Assembly: GCF_011927835.1 (NCBI RefSeq)
Contig: NZ_JAATJH010000003.1
Span: forward strand, 124,001-188,000
Length of the DNA stretch: 64,000 bases
Source of the DNA: Neolewinella antarctica
GTDB lineage: Bacteria > Bacteroidota > Bacteroidia > Chitinophagales > Saprospiraceae
Direction: 5' to 3'
The number at the start of each line of letters is the position of its first letter. Position 1 is the stretch's first letter. The notes beneath the pieces were generated by a model. That model did no database searches. It was not told the DNA's origin and saw only the letters and a program-made list of their open reading frames with translations. A program made the position numbers and the translations under genes. Below, in pieces: positions 48,958 through 58,321 of this stretch.

Positions 48958-49920
48958 ATGACCCAATCAGCACTCGCATTAGATAGTAGTAACGGGAGTA
49001 TCGTTTGTACCGTCTTCGAAAATACCTATCACCTTGGTGTTGGTGCACTCGTAAACTCACTTCACAAATGTGGCTACCGAGGTGAGGTTTACGCAGCCTA
49101 CCGTGGTGCATTGCCCCCGTGGGTGACTATTGAAAGTGGAAGTGACGGGGGTACCCTCGTCCATCGAGTCACTGAAGATCTTTCCATTCGATTCGTCTGG
49201 CAGGACACTGACGAAATGTTGGCCAACATCAAGCCACAAATCATAAATCAGGTTTGGGCGTGTTATGGTGAGCAGATCGACAACGTGTTCTATTTTGATT
49301 GCGACATCGTTGTTAAATGTAAGTGGCTTCATTTTGAAACCTGGGCTGCTTTCGGTATCGCGCTTTGTGAGGACATCAATTCTCCTTTCCACCGCACCCA
49401 CCCACTCAGAATGCAGTGGAAGGCTTATTACGCCGGCTTTGACGTCAATTACGAACCGAAGGATGATACCTACGTGAACGGAGGGTTTGTGGGCATCAAT
49501 AGAAAGTATAAATCGTTCGCTGATTTGTGGGGGCAATTGCAGGAATACATGGTAGAATACACTGGAAAGCAACACCGAATTGGTATTGCGGATCGGTGGA
49601 ATCCTTTTCACCTGATGGACCAGGATGCACTGAACGTCGCAAAGGATTTGTCGCCTCAAGTAAGCGTAATGGGCAAAGAAGCAATGGATTTCGGTAAAAT
49701 CGGCTACGTGATGTCCCACGCTGCGGGAAGTAAGAAGCCATGGACGAAGCAGTACCTGAAAGGGGTACTAACGGGCGGGTTACGACCCGGAAATGCGGAT
49801 AAAGCATACTGGGCCAACGTCGCCTCACCCATCAAGCTGTATTCTAGTACTACTTTATGGCGAAAAAGAACGGCAATTAACTTGGCAACGTTGATCGGAA
49901 GATTTTATACCCGTACTTAG
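48958..49920 (+). CDS. DxD glycosyltransferase, paralogue family member 2
   Basis: A 320-residue putative GT-A glycosyltransferase. ENTYHLGVGALVNSLHKCGY and VYAAYRGALPPW open the nucleotide-binding part. The DxD metal site is Asp114-Cys-Asp116 (FYFDCDIVVK). It is followed by ALCEDINSPFHRTHPLRMQW, YVNGGFVGINRKY, GIADRWNPFHLMDQDALNVA and GKEAMDFGKIGYVMSHAAGS. It is very similar throughout to the product of 51640-52587 and more distantly to 30998-31924. It stands alone on the plus strand between the giant gene and a fucosyltransferase. Donor sugar unknown. Confidence 0.75.
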   Translation: MTQSALALDSSNGSIVCTVFENTYHLGVGALVNSLHKCGYRGEVYAAYRGALPPWVTIESGSDGGTLVHRVTEDLSIRFVWQDTDEMLANIKPQIINQVWACYGEQIDNVFYFDCDIVVKCKWLHFETWAAFGIALCEDINSPFHRTHPLRMQWKAYYAGFDVNYEPKDDTYVNGGFVGINRKYKSFADLWGQLQEYMVEYTGKQHRIGIADRWNPFHLMDQDALNVAKDLSPQVSVMGKEAMDFGKIGYVMSHAAGSKKPWTKQYLKGVLTGGLRPGNADKAYWANVASPIKLYSSTTLWRKRTAINLATLIGRFYTRT

Positions 49921-50509
49921 TCATTAAGATAAACTATCAACTAATCTTGCTAGCGGGGCTCCATTATTAATGCAGTGAGGCAACAATGCCCACGTCAGGT
50001 TAAAACCAGACCAGTAAATCTATGTTTTACTTCTATTCTTTTTAACTAATCTGTGCTTATTTCTGGAAGCAATTAAATCAAGAAAGTTAATTGATCAGTG
50101 CACTCAGATATCGTCGATGTAATAATTGTCCTGATTGAAGCGCCGGAATTGAGGTGCTGATCGAGCCGATTGGATGCCTGCATCCCGACTTAGTCGGGAC
50201 GGTGGTTTTCAGGATAGGAAGAGCAGTGCCGCAGGACCAAGCTGCACCGCGAAGCAGCAACGTAGTTAAATCGGTCAGTTATTGGATTGGCGGTTCTAAG
50301 TGATTGTTGCACAAACTTGTGGTCATATCGACGGCCATAGTTGAAATGTAATCCGTAAAATAGCATCAATCTCACTAAGCAACTGCACGCTAGGGGCTCT
50401 AATAATTCTTGCTTACCCTTGCAATCATTGCATCTTGAAGTGCAACTTAGGTGATTTGTTTTCGACGTGTACCTACCCCCAGGAGATTAGCCGCAAGAAA
50501 CAAGCAAAA
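49921..50509. other. 589-bp convergent intergenic region with palindrome
   Basis: No gene seen. TCCCGACTTAGTCGGGA at 50183-50199 is a 7-bp perfect inverted repeat with a three-base loop, similar in style to the palindrome inside nrdA. The adjoining stretch 50215-50265, rich in GCAG/GAAGC, resembles that at 48540-48620 and may be the same repeat family. Confidence 0.45.
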
Positions 50510-51499
50510 CTAGTTCTTCGTGATAACTTCTCTTGTCCTCATAATCACTTCGTCGAAAAAGGGGTGCCTCCTTTCTTGCATTTCCTTAATTCCCCGGTTG
50601 TAGGCGTGAATGCAAAGCACCAAGCGGCGGCGCCATTCGTCGTAGGACATGTCATCGATAAAATCCCACAGTGCGGCGGGGGCGTCAAATTGTGAAGCAT
50701 CGACGAATGAATTCTCCGGGAATGCCTCGTAAATAGAACTACCCTGACCGTAATAAATCGGTAGGCAGCCGGCTCGGATGGCTTGCCAAATCTTTTCGGT
50801 CACGTAGTATGGCCAGAGGTTATTCTCCATGGCTACGTTGAAGTTATACTCCCGCATGAACTCGATCTTTCGCGTCCACCAGTGTACTTTGGCCTTGCCA
50901 CTGTACCCAGATTCTTCGACGACCGTTCCCGCTGGCCAATCTTTACCCGCTATGTCACAACTGCCCCTTTCCCGGCCAGTAGTGGCTACTTCCTGGCGGT
51001 AAAGATTGAGGTCGACGTTTTTACCCGCAACGAGGTAGGTACCGTTCGGCACGGTTTTCTTTGCGAACACAGCTACCGCTGTTTTCCTCTTCGCGTGGCT
51101 CGTTCTGTCCACGATAATCGACTCACTAAGTAACTCCGCTTTCGTTAAACCAAGGTCCTGGGTCTCCAAGTAATGATAGCTACCCAAAAAATGGTAGTTG
51201 TGCCAGAATACATTACCGGTGAATACATTAAGGACGATGATATTATTGCCCCAGGTGCCTTTGACTAACAACGTAGAAGTGTTGTCGTAAGCGGGCTCGT
51301 TTGTCCACACCACCAATCGCTTCAGGGGAAAACCCACCGCAGCTTTTTTGGCTAGCTTCAGCGTTCTAAAGAACAACACGTCGGCGGCCAGTACGGAGGA
51401 TTTATGCCAACCCAGTCTTGCTAGTTTTTCGGCACACTGTTCATCTGAGAAGGGAGCGTAAATGGAGCCTATACAGGCGTATTTGAGAGAACTATTCAT
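50510..51499 (-). CDS. Glycosyltransferase family 10 (alpha-1,3-fucosyltransferase type)
   Basis: A 329-residue enzyme expected to transfer L-fucose from GDP-fucose. The diagnostic GT10 C-terminal motif is present at about residues 218-251: YNFNVAMEN, then YYVTEKIWQAIRAGCLPIYYG, then FPENSFVDASQF. The Glu of AMEN and the Glu/Lys of TEK match conserved family residues. RLVVWTNEPAYDN near 61-73 matches the N-terminal WTNE/ESP signature. The GDP-fucose pathway genes gmd and fcl lie about 6-11 kb away in the same window, so donor supply and use are co-encoded. The acceptor is presumably the EPS repeat unit. Confidence 0.92.
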   Translation of the reverse strand: MNSSLKYACIGSIYAPFSDEQCAEKLARLGWHKSSVLAADVLFFRTLKLAKKAAVGFPLKRLVVWTNEPAYDNTSTLLVKGTWGNNIIVLNVFTGNVFWHNYHFLGSYHYLETQDLGLTKAELLSESIIVDRTSHAKRKTAVAVFAKKTVPNGTYLVAGKNVDLNLYRQEVATTGRERGSCDIAGKDWPAGTVVEESGYSGKAKVHWWTRKIEFMREYNFNVAMENNLWPYYVTEKIWQAIRAGCLPIYYGQGSSIYEAFPENSFVDASQFDAPAALWDFIDDMSYDEWRRRLVLCIHAYNRGIKEMQERRHPFFDEVIMRTREVITKN

Positions 51500-51639
51500 A
51501 ATGATGGATGAAGGTACGTAGCGCGCAATTAGCTAAGTGGCTAAAGCTTGGCTAGTGAATGGTTCGGATTGATGGGGTAACCGTTTCTAGCAAAGGTTAA
51601 GCAAACGATAGTCTCCGACGGGTTGGCTACCATTATTGA

Positions 51640-52587
51640 CTACGATCTACGCATAAACCGGCCGATTAGCGAAGCTAATTTAATCGTAATCCTTTTCCGT
51701 CGCGCTAAGCCCGGCGGATACACCTGAATGGGATGCTGGGTCGTCTTCCAGAAAATTTTGTCGGTGGTGGTTGGTACGGAGCCTTGCGTGAGGCACTGCC
51801 GCAAGTACTGCTTGTTCCACGGCTTCCCCTTTCCCGCGGCGTGGGACATCACGTACCCGACCCGGCCAAAGTCCATTGCCCCTTTCTCCATCACGGTGGT
51901 ATCCGGATGAATATCCTTGGTAATGTTGACGGCGTCCTGGTCGGTGAAGTGAAACATGTTCCAGCGGTCGGCGATACCGATGGTGCTGGAGTTGCCCGTA
52001 TCCAACTTCATTTTTTCCTGGATGAGACACCAGGTTTTGAGAAATTCTATTTGGTCCTTCTTTACGCCGACGAAGCCTCCGTTAACGTAAATGTCATCTT
52101 TGGCGTCCAGGGAAATACCAAAGCCCGAGTAGTATTTTTTCCACTTCAACCGCAACGGGTGGTTTCGGGGGATGGGGGAGTTCATGTCCTCACACATAGC
52201 CACGCCCAAATCCATCCAGCTAAGTATGTTTACCCAAGCCGTTTTGAGTACGATGTCGGGATCAAAATAGCTGAGGTACGCGGCTTCGGGGCAATAATTC
52301 TCCCAGAGGTCCAGCATGAAGTCCGGCTTGATGTTCGTCAGGTGCTCTTCGGTCGTTAGTCTGATGAAGTGTAGCTGGATGGTCGGATTGACCGTATAAA
52401 CGCTGTGCTTGTCGGTCTGGGTAACTCGGGCATTCGACCAGTCCGGCAGCTCACCCCGGTACCCTGCGTAGACGTCTCCTTCAAAACCACATTTTGCTAA
52501 AGAGTTGACGAATACGGCGAGTCCTAAATGATAAGTTTTCTCGAAAAGTGTGCAAATGACACCATTCGATTTGCTTGCTGGAATCAT
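51640..52587 (-). CDS. DxD glycosyltransferase, paralogue family member 3
   Basis: A 315-residue close relative of the 48958 gene product: EKTYHLGLAVFVNSLAKCGF, VYAGYRGELPDW, Asp109-Pro-Asp111 in SYFDPDIVLK, AMCEDMNSPIPRNHPLRLKW, YVNGGFVGVKKDQ, GIADRWNMFHFTDQDAVNIT and GAMDFGRVGYVMSHAAGKGK. Possibly an inverting or retaining sugar transferase for a repeated EPS side chain. The preserved DxD and DQD motifs suggest it is active. A TAnnTTTG element lies about 80 bases upstream (52666-52673), giving it its own promoter. Confidence 0.75.
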   Translation of the reverse strand: MIPASKSNGVICTLFEKTYHLGLAVFVNSLAKCGFEGDVYAGYRGELPDWSNARVTQTDKHSVYTVNPTIQLHFIRLTTEEHLTNIKPDFMLDLWENYCPEAAYLSYFDPDIVLKTAWVNILSWMDLGVAMCEDMNSPIPRNHPLRLKWKKYYSGFGISLDAKDDIYVNGGFVGVKKDQIEFLKTWCLIQEKMKLDTGNSSTIGIADRWNMFHFTDQDAVNITKDIHPDTTVMEKGAMDFGRVGYVMSHAAGKGKPWNKQYLRQCLTQGSVPTTTDKIFWKTTQHPIQVYPPGLARRKRITIKLASLIGRFMRRS

Positions 52588-52663
52588 TAACGGTGTTGAG
52601 TTCTGTACGTAATCATTTCAATCGTTTAGCGTAGCTACCCGTCCAACTATTATCGCTTGGCGC

Positions 52664-52675
52664 GGCAAAGGTAAC
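52664..52675 (-). promoter_or_regulatory. Candidate -7 promoter element for the glycosyltransferase at 52587
   Basis: On the minus strand TTACCTTTGCCG (TAnnTTTG at 52666-52673) lies about 80 bases before the ATG at 52587. It differs at one base from the TTACCTTTGCGG seen at 10503 and 34050. Confidence 0.5.
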
Positions 52676-52818
52676 AAGAATACTAGCTAGCTGTTTTGGC
52701 GCGGGCAGTCACAACGGCTAGTTTTAGGTGTAGCGCGGACGGACCTGGGTTTAGCAAAATTTTGTGAGTGTTCAACCCTAGCGTTCACGCTGCTACGTCC
52801 AGTTAGTAACCGTTCCTA

Positions 52819-52829
52819 CCCCCCCCCCC
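52819..52829. repeat. Homopolymeric C11 tract
   Basis: Eleven consecutive C (G on the minus strand), the longest such run noticed in the window. It is about 230 bases upstream of the glycosyltransferase start at 52587 and could vary in length by slippage. The read-through length could also be a sequencing uncertainty. Confidence 0.7.
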
Positions 52830-53121
52830 GCAAACGAATGTGCTGACGCAGCGGGATAATTTTAGTGTAACTATGGCAACGGATAGGGAGTAGTGGGCGC
52901 TGTCGCGGGTGCAGGGTCATGGGTGGAAGAATTAGCAAACTTTACCTGGTTAGGAGATTGTGCACCCGACCGACACGGTGCTTTTCCACTTAAAAGAAGG
53001 ACGATTTGTCGCACTCCCGGAAGAATAACACACCAAACCTATTTACTTCTAAGTACTGCCGGCCATAAATGATCCACCATTTCTCATCCTCAAAACCGCG
53101 AGTAGGTGCACCGCCGCGTGG

Positions 53122-53838
53122 TTAGGACTTGTGTTGCTTACGCTTATCCGAAGAGTATATTTCCGTAGCGATTTGCTGAAAGGTCCGGTAAAGTTCGTCG
53201 CATTCCTCGCTAATGATCACCTCCCCAATTTTGTTAGACGATGTAGTAGGCTTGATAATATCAGCCCGGGCCTGCAGTAGCGCTGCTGCATCAATGCCGG
53301 TTACTTCAGAAAGTCGCGCCGTCCAGGCCGTTTCCCGCGCGTCCACAATCTGTTCGTAGAACAATACACAGCCGCCGTACAGGTGGAGGTTGAGCAAATG
53401 CGTGCGGTAGGTGTCTAGATAAATAGAGGAAAGGTCGCTGGCCACCCCGCCACCCTTGCTGATCGAGCTGAGCGCGAAGTCGTTAAACTTCCGGATGACC
53501 ACGATTAGGTTGAGGTCGTTTCCCGTACGCTTAACGTGCACGGGCAGGTACTCCGATAGTGGTGGGTACTTGATGTAATCCACTTGTTCCAACAGCGTAC
53601 GTAGGTTCGCTTCGATCGTATTGTGCTCCCTGCGGGCTAGCCGGTCCGAGATGGCCGCTACCGACCTGGCGCGCTTCAAGTGCTTGTAGTTGTCGAGCAT
53701 TAACTGGTGCTCGTAATCGCCGGACCCACGAAACCATTCCCGATTTCTGGGAAAACCAAAGTTAGCCCCGGCGTTTGCCAGCACCGCGCAGAGTAGGGTA
53801 GTGCCGGTTCTTTTAGCGCCAGCAATCAGATATTTCAT
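53122..53838 (-). CDS. Sulfotransferase-like protein
   Basis: 238 residues from ATG 53838; a TTG 57 bases upstream (53895) would add 19 residues before the P-loop and is less likely. The N-terminus MKYLIAGAKRTGTTLLCAVL matches the 5'-phosphosulfate-binding loop of PAPS-dependent sulfotransferases (K-x-x-G-T-T). LIVVIRKFNDFALSSISKGG near 111-130 resembles the 3'-phosphate-binding R...S motif. The remainder is divergent. It would transfer sulfate from PAPS to a hydroxyl of a glycan or lipid. A second sulfotransferase gene is divergently placed at 54506, and fucose genes are near. Confidence 0.75.
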   Translation of the reverse strand: MKYLIAGAKRTGTTLLCAVLANAGANFGFPRNREWFRGSGDYEHQLMLDNYKHLKRARSVAAISDRLARREHNTIEANLRTLLEQVDYIKYPPLSEYLPVHVKRTGNDLNLIVVIRKFNDFALSSISKGGGVASDLSSIYLDTYRTHLLNLHLYGGCVLFYEQIVDARETAWTARLSEVTGIDAAALLQARADIIKPTTSSNKIGEVIISEECDELYRTFQQIATEIYSSDKRKQHKS

Positions 53839-54505
53839 GCAGTAATTTACTTTAAGTGGAGCTTCTCGGGCACCAGCGAATGAACCATAAGTCAAGGTTC
53901 CAATAAGTCCGGGGCTTCAGTAGGACATAAACAAATGTCTGTGAGCGCGCAATCCTTCGACTTCCACTTCATATTCAGACACAAAAATAAGGATAAACAT
54001 CTGGTCGAGTATTCCCGGCACGGATGGTGTTCGGCCTCAGGTCCCCCATACAAACCTCTGACTCGAGACTGACCGAGCTTGACTGCCGCTGCAGTTGCAC
54101 TTAGTGTACCGAGGCACACCCCTACGACTAACGTGAAAGTGTAGGCTGATGAGGCACGCTGGAAGTTTTTCCGTGCGACGAAAAGTAAATGGTAGCCTAT
54201 CCATTGCTAAAATGCCACGGTAGGAACGATCCGTCGCGAACACAGTATTCGTAAGCGATGTCTTAAAGTTCTTACCTTTAGGGCTTGCGCTGGCGCTTAA
54301 ATTTGTCAAGCAACTCGACTAACGGTATAGGTTGGTTTCAGGGTATAACTGCCTTGTAATTGATGGCCAGTTCGGGTGAACTTGACCACGTGATGGGGCG
54401 ATTATGACTCATTTAACCTTTGGTATCGAATGCTAAGTGGACTTCGTCTGCGCCAAATTATGCGTTTTTCCTGAAGGACATACACCCTTTATTCAATTCC
54501 ACAAG
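53839..54505. other. 667-bp divergent region between two sulfotransferase genes
   Basis: No gene recognised. On the minus strand TATTTTTG at 53982-53989 fits TAnnTTTG and could serve the 53838 gene. On the plus strand a TTAACCTTTGG near 54414 is one base out of register for the element. No terminator expected or seen. Confidence 0.4.
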
Positions 54506-55252
54506 ATGTTCTCATCCTACTTTCCCGATTTCATTGGCATTGGTGGCCACCGCTGTGGCTCCACTTGGCTCTGGGAGCAGCTTCGGCAACATCCGGATGT
54601 ACACATGGCGCCGGTAAAAGAGGTACACTACTTTGACCGTAAACTCAATGAACGGTTAGTTGGCCCGCTGCTGCGAAGTGTTCCCTTATTAAGCAAAGCC
54701 GCCTACTCTCATTATTTTTGGGGACGCTCGACGGCGGAAACGATCGGAGAGATCACGCCAGCCTACGGCATAATGCCGCTGGAAGACGTCAAAATGGTCG
54801 CCCGCTGGATGCCCGACGTTAAGATTATTTTTTCCGTGCGTAACCCCGTCCCCCGCACCTGGTCCCACGCCAGAAAGGACTTCACTACACTGTACGGCAG
54901 ACCGCTGGAAGATGCTTCGGAAAAAGAGATTATCGCCATGTTAGAATTGCCGGCGGTGGTCGAGCGATCCAGCTACGTCAAGATTCTGAAGAAGTGGCAA
55001 GCGGTCTTTCCCGAGGATCGCATCAAGTGCATGGCCTACGAACAGATCGTCACCGAGCCGGAAGCGCTACTGCACGGCATCCAAGATTTTATCGGCGTTG
55101 CTCACTTCACCCCCCCTAACCTGACGAGAAGGGTCAACGCCCGCGCGCAAAAACCCATCCCGCCAGCGATCGAGGCTTATTTGCGGGACCATTTTCTGGG
55201 CCAACGGGAGGAGCTGGAGTCCTTGAGCGGTCTAAAATTAGACTGGGAGTAA
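54506..55252 (+). CDS. Sulfotransferase domain protein
   Basis: 248 residues from ATG 54506; the frame is open upstream, but the 23 extra residues lack homology. The P-loop reads IGIGGHRCGSTWLWEQLRQH (PAPS 5'-phosphosulfate loop, about 10-29). KEVHYFDR near 38-45 and VRNPVPRTWSHARKDF at 111-126 (Arg112, Ser120) give the 3'-phosphate-binding motif. This is the classical Sulfotransfer_1/heparan-sulfotransferase-like pattern of cytosolic bacterial enzymes acting on glycans. Together with the 53122 gene it suggests that the EPS or a glycolipid is sulfated. The substrate is inferred only from context. Confidence 0.85.
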   Translation: MFSSYFPDFIGIGGHRCGSTWLWEQLRQHPDVHMAPVKEVHYFDRKLNERLVGPLLRSVPLLSKAAYSHYFWGRSTAETIGEITPAYGIMPLEDVKMVARWMPDVKIIFSVRNPVPRTWSHARKDFTTLYGRPLEDASEKEIIAMLELPAVVERSSYVKILKKWQAVFPEDRIKCMAYEQIVTEPEALLHGIQDFIGVAHFTPPNLTRRVNARAQKPIPPAIEAYLRDHFLGQREELESLSGLKLDWE

Positions 55253-55436
55253 AAGGCTTGATACTGCCGCACGTTACTAATCAAGGATACCGCTACCGTG
55301 CCTAATTAGTGGCGTGGATGTCGTGAGCTACCGCCCCCTAATTATCCTACGCTTCGTGTGCTTTTGCGTACAAAAATCCTCAAACGTGCTTGGTCTAACG
55401 TAGTGAGGCCTTACCAGTGAAAAGCGTGGATTACGT

Positions 55437-56666
55437 CTACAGACAAGCGTTCAGAGCTCCCGCTAGCTCGCGCCCGTAAACCTCCCAGGGCCTGCGACCC
55501 GCTCGCTCGATGGCTGCGCGACCGGCTTTTTCAACCGTGGCCGGGTTTGCAATCAACTCCCGAATTTGCTGCTCCAGGGCCGCTGCCGAACCGGCGGGAA
55601 TAAGGAATCCATCCCTCCCGTGGGTAATCAGGTCCGGGCCCGCCGTTCTGTCCGTCGTGATTACGGGTGTGCCCTGAGACATGGCCTCGGTGATGACCAA
55701 ACCAAACCCCTCAAAATGGGAAGGAAACAAGAAAACGTCGTGCTCACGCATCAGCCGGAGAATGTCCCCGTGGGGTAGGCTCGGGATATAGCGATGCTTG
55801 GTCAGTGCTTCGTCGAGCGCCGTGCAAGTTACTCCGGCTGGTTTTGCTCCGACGACCGTAAGTTCAACTTCTTTTCCCAGGGCGGCAACGGCCTCAAACA
55901 TCTCCGCAATTCCCTTTCGTTGGGAGAGGCCACCGACGAATAGTAGCCGTAGGGGCCGGTTTAAAATGGTATCGTACACCCTATTGGTGGTGGGAATAGG
56001 AAACCCGTAAGGGATGACCTCCACTGGGGGCAATTCTCCCGGGTAATCCAACAGCGTAGTTTTGGTAAAGGAACTCGCCACGAAGATGCGGTCGGCTCGC
56101 CTGATCTCTTCGTCCTTACGGGCTAGCTTCGCTTCCGAATCCTTCATACCGGCGATTGTCTCCGCCCACTCCGGGCGCTCCTCCACTACTTCCCGTAATA
56201 ACCTGCGCGCCGCGCGCCAGTAGCCAATTGGCAAATCGTACAGGCATTTCATATTTAGCTTAGCACCGGCCTTGAATGTCTCCAGTGCTCCATCTTCGTA
56301 GGCGTACACGGCTTGCGGCTCTTCCTTGGTGAGTGACGCCGCAACGTGACGATCTAGGTCGTGGTAGATCGCATCGACACTTAACCTTCCGTGTTCGTGG
56401 GTGACTAAGTTATTCAGGTTTCCCTTTTTTGCGGCGACACGGGCCAACTCCTTCCACGGTCTGATGTGCGTTAGCTTTTCTAGTTCCGGGGGGTAGGCCC
56501 GGCGCTTAAATTCACTTAGGGGGCCAAACCGACTTATGGTATCGAAGGTGTTGCCCGGGTACGTGGCAATGGTGGTATAGAAACTCTGTAACAGATTCGC
56601 ATCATTAATGCCCTCCAGGGCGGCTCGTACGTTTGCGTTACCGGTGGGGTGGCTAAAAAGAATCAT
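55437..56666 (-). CDS. Glycosyltransferase family 4
   Basis: 409 residues from ATG 56666 (MILFSHPTGNANVRAAL), chosen because a TAnnTTTG promoter element lies 31 bases upstream and earlier in-frame codons encode an unlikely hydrophobic extension. The GT-B donor domain has LRLLFVGGLSQRKGIAEMFE, TVVGAKPAG, HGDILRLMREHDVFLFPSHF and EGFGLVITEAMSQGTPVITT (conserved Glu pair). The N-terminal acceptor half is long and lacks a strong Gly-Gly loop. Convergent with the sulfotransferase gene. Probably adds a sugar in the same glycan pathway. Confidence 0.85.
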   Translation of the reverse strand: MILFSHPTGNANVRAALEGINDANLLQSFYTTIATYPGNTFDTISRFGPLSEFKRRAYPPELEKLTHIRPWKELARVAAKKGNLNNLVTHEHGRLSVDAIYHDLDRHVAASLTKEEPQAVYAYEDGALETFKAGAKLNMKCLYDLPIGYWRAARRLLREVVEERPEWAETIAGMKDSEAKLARKDEEIRRADRIFVASSFTKTTLLDYPGELPPVEVIPYGFPIPTTNRVYDTILNRPLRLLFVGGLSQRKGIAEMFEAVAALGKEVELTVVGAKPAGVTCTALDEALTKHRYIPSLPHGDILRLMREHDVFLFPSHFEGFGLVITEAMSQGTPVITTDRTAGPDLITHGRDGFLIPAGSAAALEQQIRELIANPATVEKAGRAAIERAGRRPWEVYGRELAGALNACL

Positions 56667-57094
56667 GTGGGAGGTTAAATAAATCGAAAGGAAAGGCAAA
56701 CCTACTAAGAAAATGGCACCGGGTTGTACATTGCCGTTGTACCTAAATGATAACCGCCCGATTTTTCGGTAAACATTATTCAGGAACTTACCCGTACGAA
56801 TGTTCTTGAACAATGCTGCTGAACTTCTCAGGTTGAACCACAAATGTCACGGAAAACTTGCAGGGCAGTGACTATTTGTAGACTTTTGTGGGCCCTTTAT
56901 GGTCTTTAGCGTCGAGCTAGATTAACATATTTCCGTAGATTACACACTATCTCGACCTCGTGTTAATTGATTCGTCACTTAGTCGCACGAGCCGAAGTCA
57001 TGAAAATTAATTATTCTCTCTCCGTTAATCATATTTGGCCTTAGACCCCGGTAGGGAAAACGTCGAAAGTGGTTCACCAGCTTTATTTAAGAAA
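56667..57094. other. Divergent intergenic region before gmd
   Basis: 428 bases with the minus-strand -7 element at 56697-56704 for the GT4 gene. For gmd the best match is CATATTTG at 57030-57037, one base off TAnnTTTG. No gene seen. Confidence 0.4.
56697..56704 (-). promoter_or_regulatory. Candidate -7 promoter element for the GT4 gene at 56666
   Basis: On the minus strand TAGGTTTG matches TAnnTTTG 31 bases upstream of the ATG at 56666 and supports that start. Confidence 0.45.
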
Positions 57095-58210
57095 ATGCAG
57101 AAGATAGCACTCATCACCGGAATTACCGGTCAGGACGGTACCTACCTCGCCGAATTACTACTGAACAAAGGATACGAGGTCCACGGCATCAAGCGCCGAT
57201 CTTCCCTATTCAACACCGACCGGATCGACCACCTGTACCAGGACCCCCACGTTTCTGATCGCAAGTTCGTCCTCCACTACGGTGACCTGACCGACTCCAC
57301 CAACATGGTGAGAATCGTGCAGGAGGTGCAACCCGACGAAATTTATAACCTCGGCGCCATGAGCCACGTCAAGGTAAGTTTCGACATGCCCGAGTACGTA
57401 GCCGACGCTGATGGCATTGGCGCCCTCAGAATACTGGAAGCAATTCGCTTGCTGGGGCTAACCAAAAAAACTAAATTCTACCAGGCATCTACGTCCGAGC
57501 TTTACGGGCTCGTACAGGAGGTGCCCCAATCCGAAACTACCCCGTTCTACCCCCGCTCCCCGTACGCAGTAGCCAAAATGTACGCCTACTGGATTACGGT
57601 CAATTACCGCGAAGCCTACGGTATGTACGCCTGCAACGGTATTCTTTTCAACCACGAAAGCCCACTGCGGGGAGAAACTTTCGTAACCCGCAAGATTACC
57701 CGGGCCGTGGCCAAAATCTCCATGGGTCTTCAGGATATGGTCTACTTAGGTAACCTCGACGCCCAGCGCGACTGGGGCCACGCCAAGGACTACGTAGAAG
57801 GCATGTGGCGTATGCTACAGCAGGACGAGCCCGAAGATTTCGTGCTGGCCACCGGCAAAACCACCCGCGTAAGGGACTTCGTTAAGATGAGCTTTCGTGA
57901 AGTGGGCGTAGAGCTTGCTTTCGAAGGAGAGGGTGCAGCGGAGGTTGGTAAGATTGCCTCCGTCAAAAACGACGATTTTCCCCTTCCCGTTGGCGCTACG
58001 GTCGTTGCGGTAGACGAGCGTTATTTCCGCCCCACGGAGGTAGAGTTGTTGCTCGGCGACCCCAGTAAAGCATTCGAAAAAATGGGTTGGAAACACGAAT
58101 ACGACTTATCGACCATGTGCGCCGAAATGGTGCAGGCGGACATCGAGCTCTTCCGCCGCGACCAGGTTCTCAAGCGGGAAGGCTTCGCCGTCAAGGCGCA
58201 GCACGAATAG
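57095..58210 (+). CDS. gmd: GDP-mannose 4,6-dehydratase
   Basis: 371 residues from ATG 57095 ([20 protein letters not shown]). Converts GDP-D-mannose to GDP-4-keto-6-deoxy-mannose, the first step to GDP-L-fucose. The SDR NAD(P)-binding loop GITGQDG is at residues 8-14, [15 protein letters not shown] at the substrate/cofactor region, the catalytic YxxxK in [13 protein letters not shown], and [20 protein letters not shown] is diagnostic of Gmd. Length is normal. First gene of a same-strand block with uxs, ugd and fcl. An upstream extension of the frame to 57035 has no homology. Confidence 0.96.
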   Translation: MQKIALITGITGQDGTYLAELLLNKGYEVHGIKRRSSLFNTDRIDHLYQDPHVSDRKFVLHYGDLTDSTNMVRIVQEVQPDEIYNLGAMSHVKVSFDMPEYVADADGIGALRILEAIRLLGLTKKTKFYQASTSELYGLVQEVPQSETTPFYPRSPYAVAKMYAYWITVNYREAYGMYACNGILFNHESPLRGETFVTRKITRAVAKISMGLQDMVYLGNLDAQRDWGHAKDYVEGMWRMLQQDEPEDFVLATGKTTRVRDFVKMSFREVGVELAFEGEGAAEVGKIASVKNDDFPLPVGATVVAVDERYFRPTEVELLLGDPSKAFEKMGWKHEYDLSTMCAEMVQADIELFRRDQVLKREGFAVKAQHE

Positions 58211-58321
58211 CTGGCTTAGGATATCATACCTTAGTTCAGCACTCAATTCGACAACTACGAACGCTCTGTAGTTAACCCTTTTTCTACGTAGGCAAGTTGC
58301 CTACCCCCCAAGATCATCTTT

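Larger units (their letters stand above)
52588..53121. other. 534-bp intergenic region with a C11 tract
   Basis: Apart from the promoter-like element near 52670 it contains an uninterrupted run of eleven C at 52819-52829. No gene was seen on either strand. A short hairpin GCACC/GGTGC lies near 52960. Confidence 0.5.
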
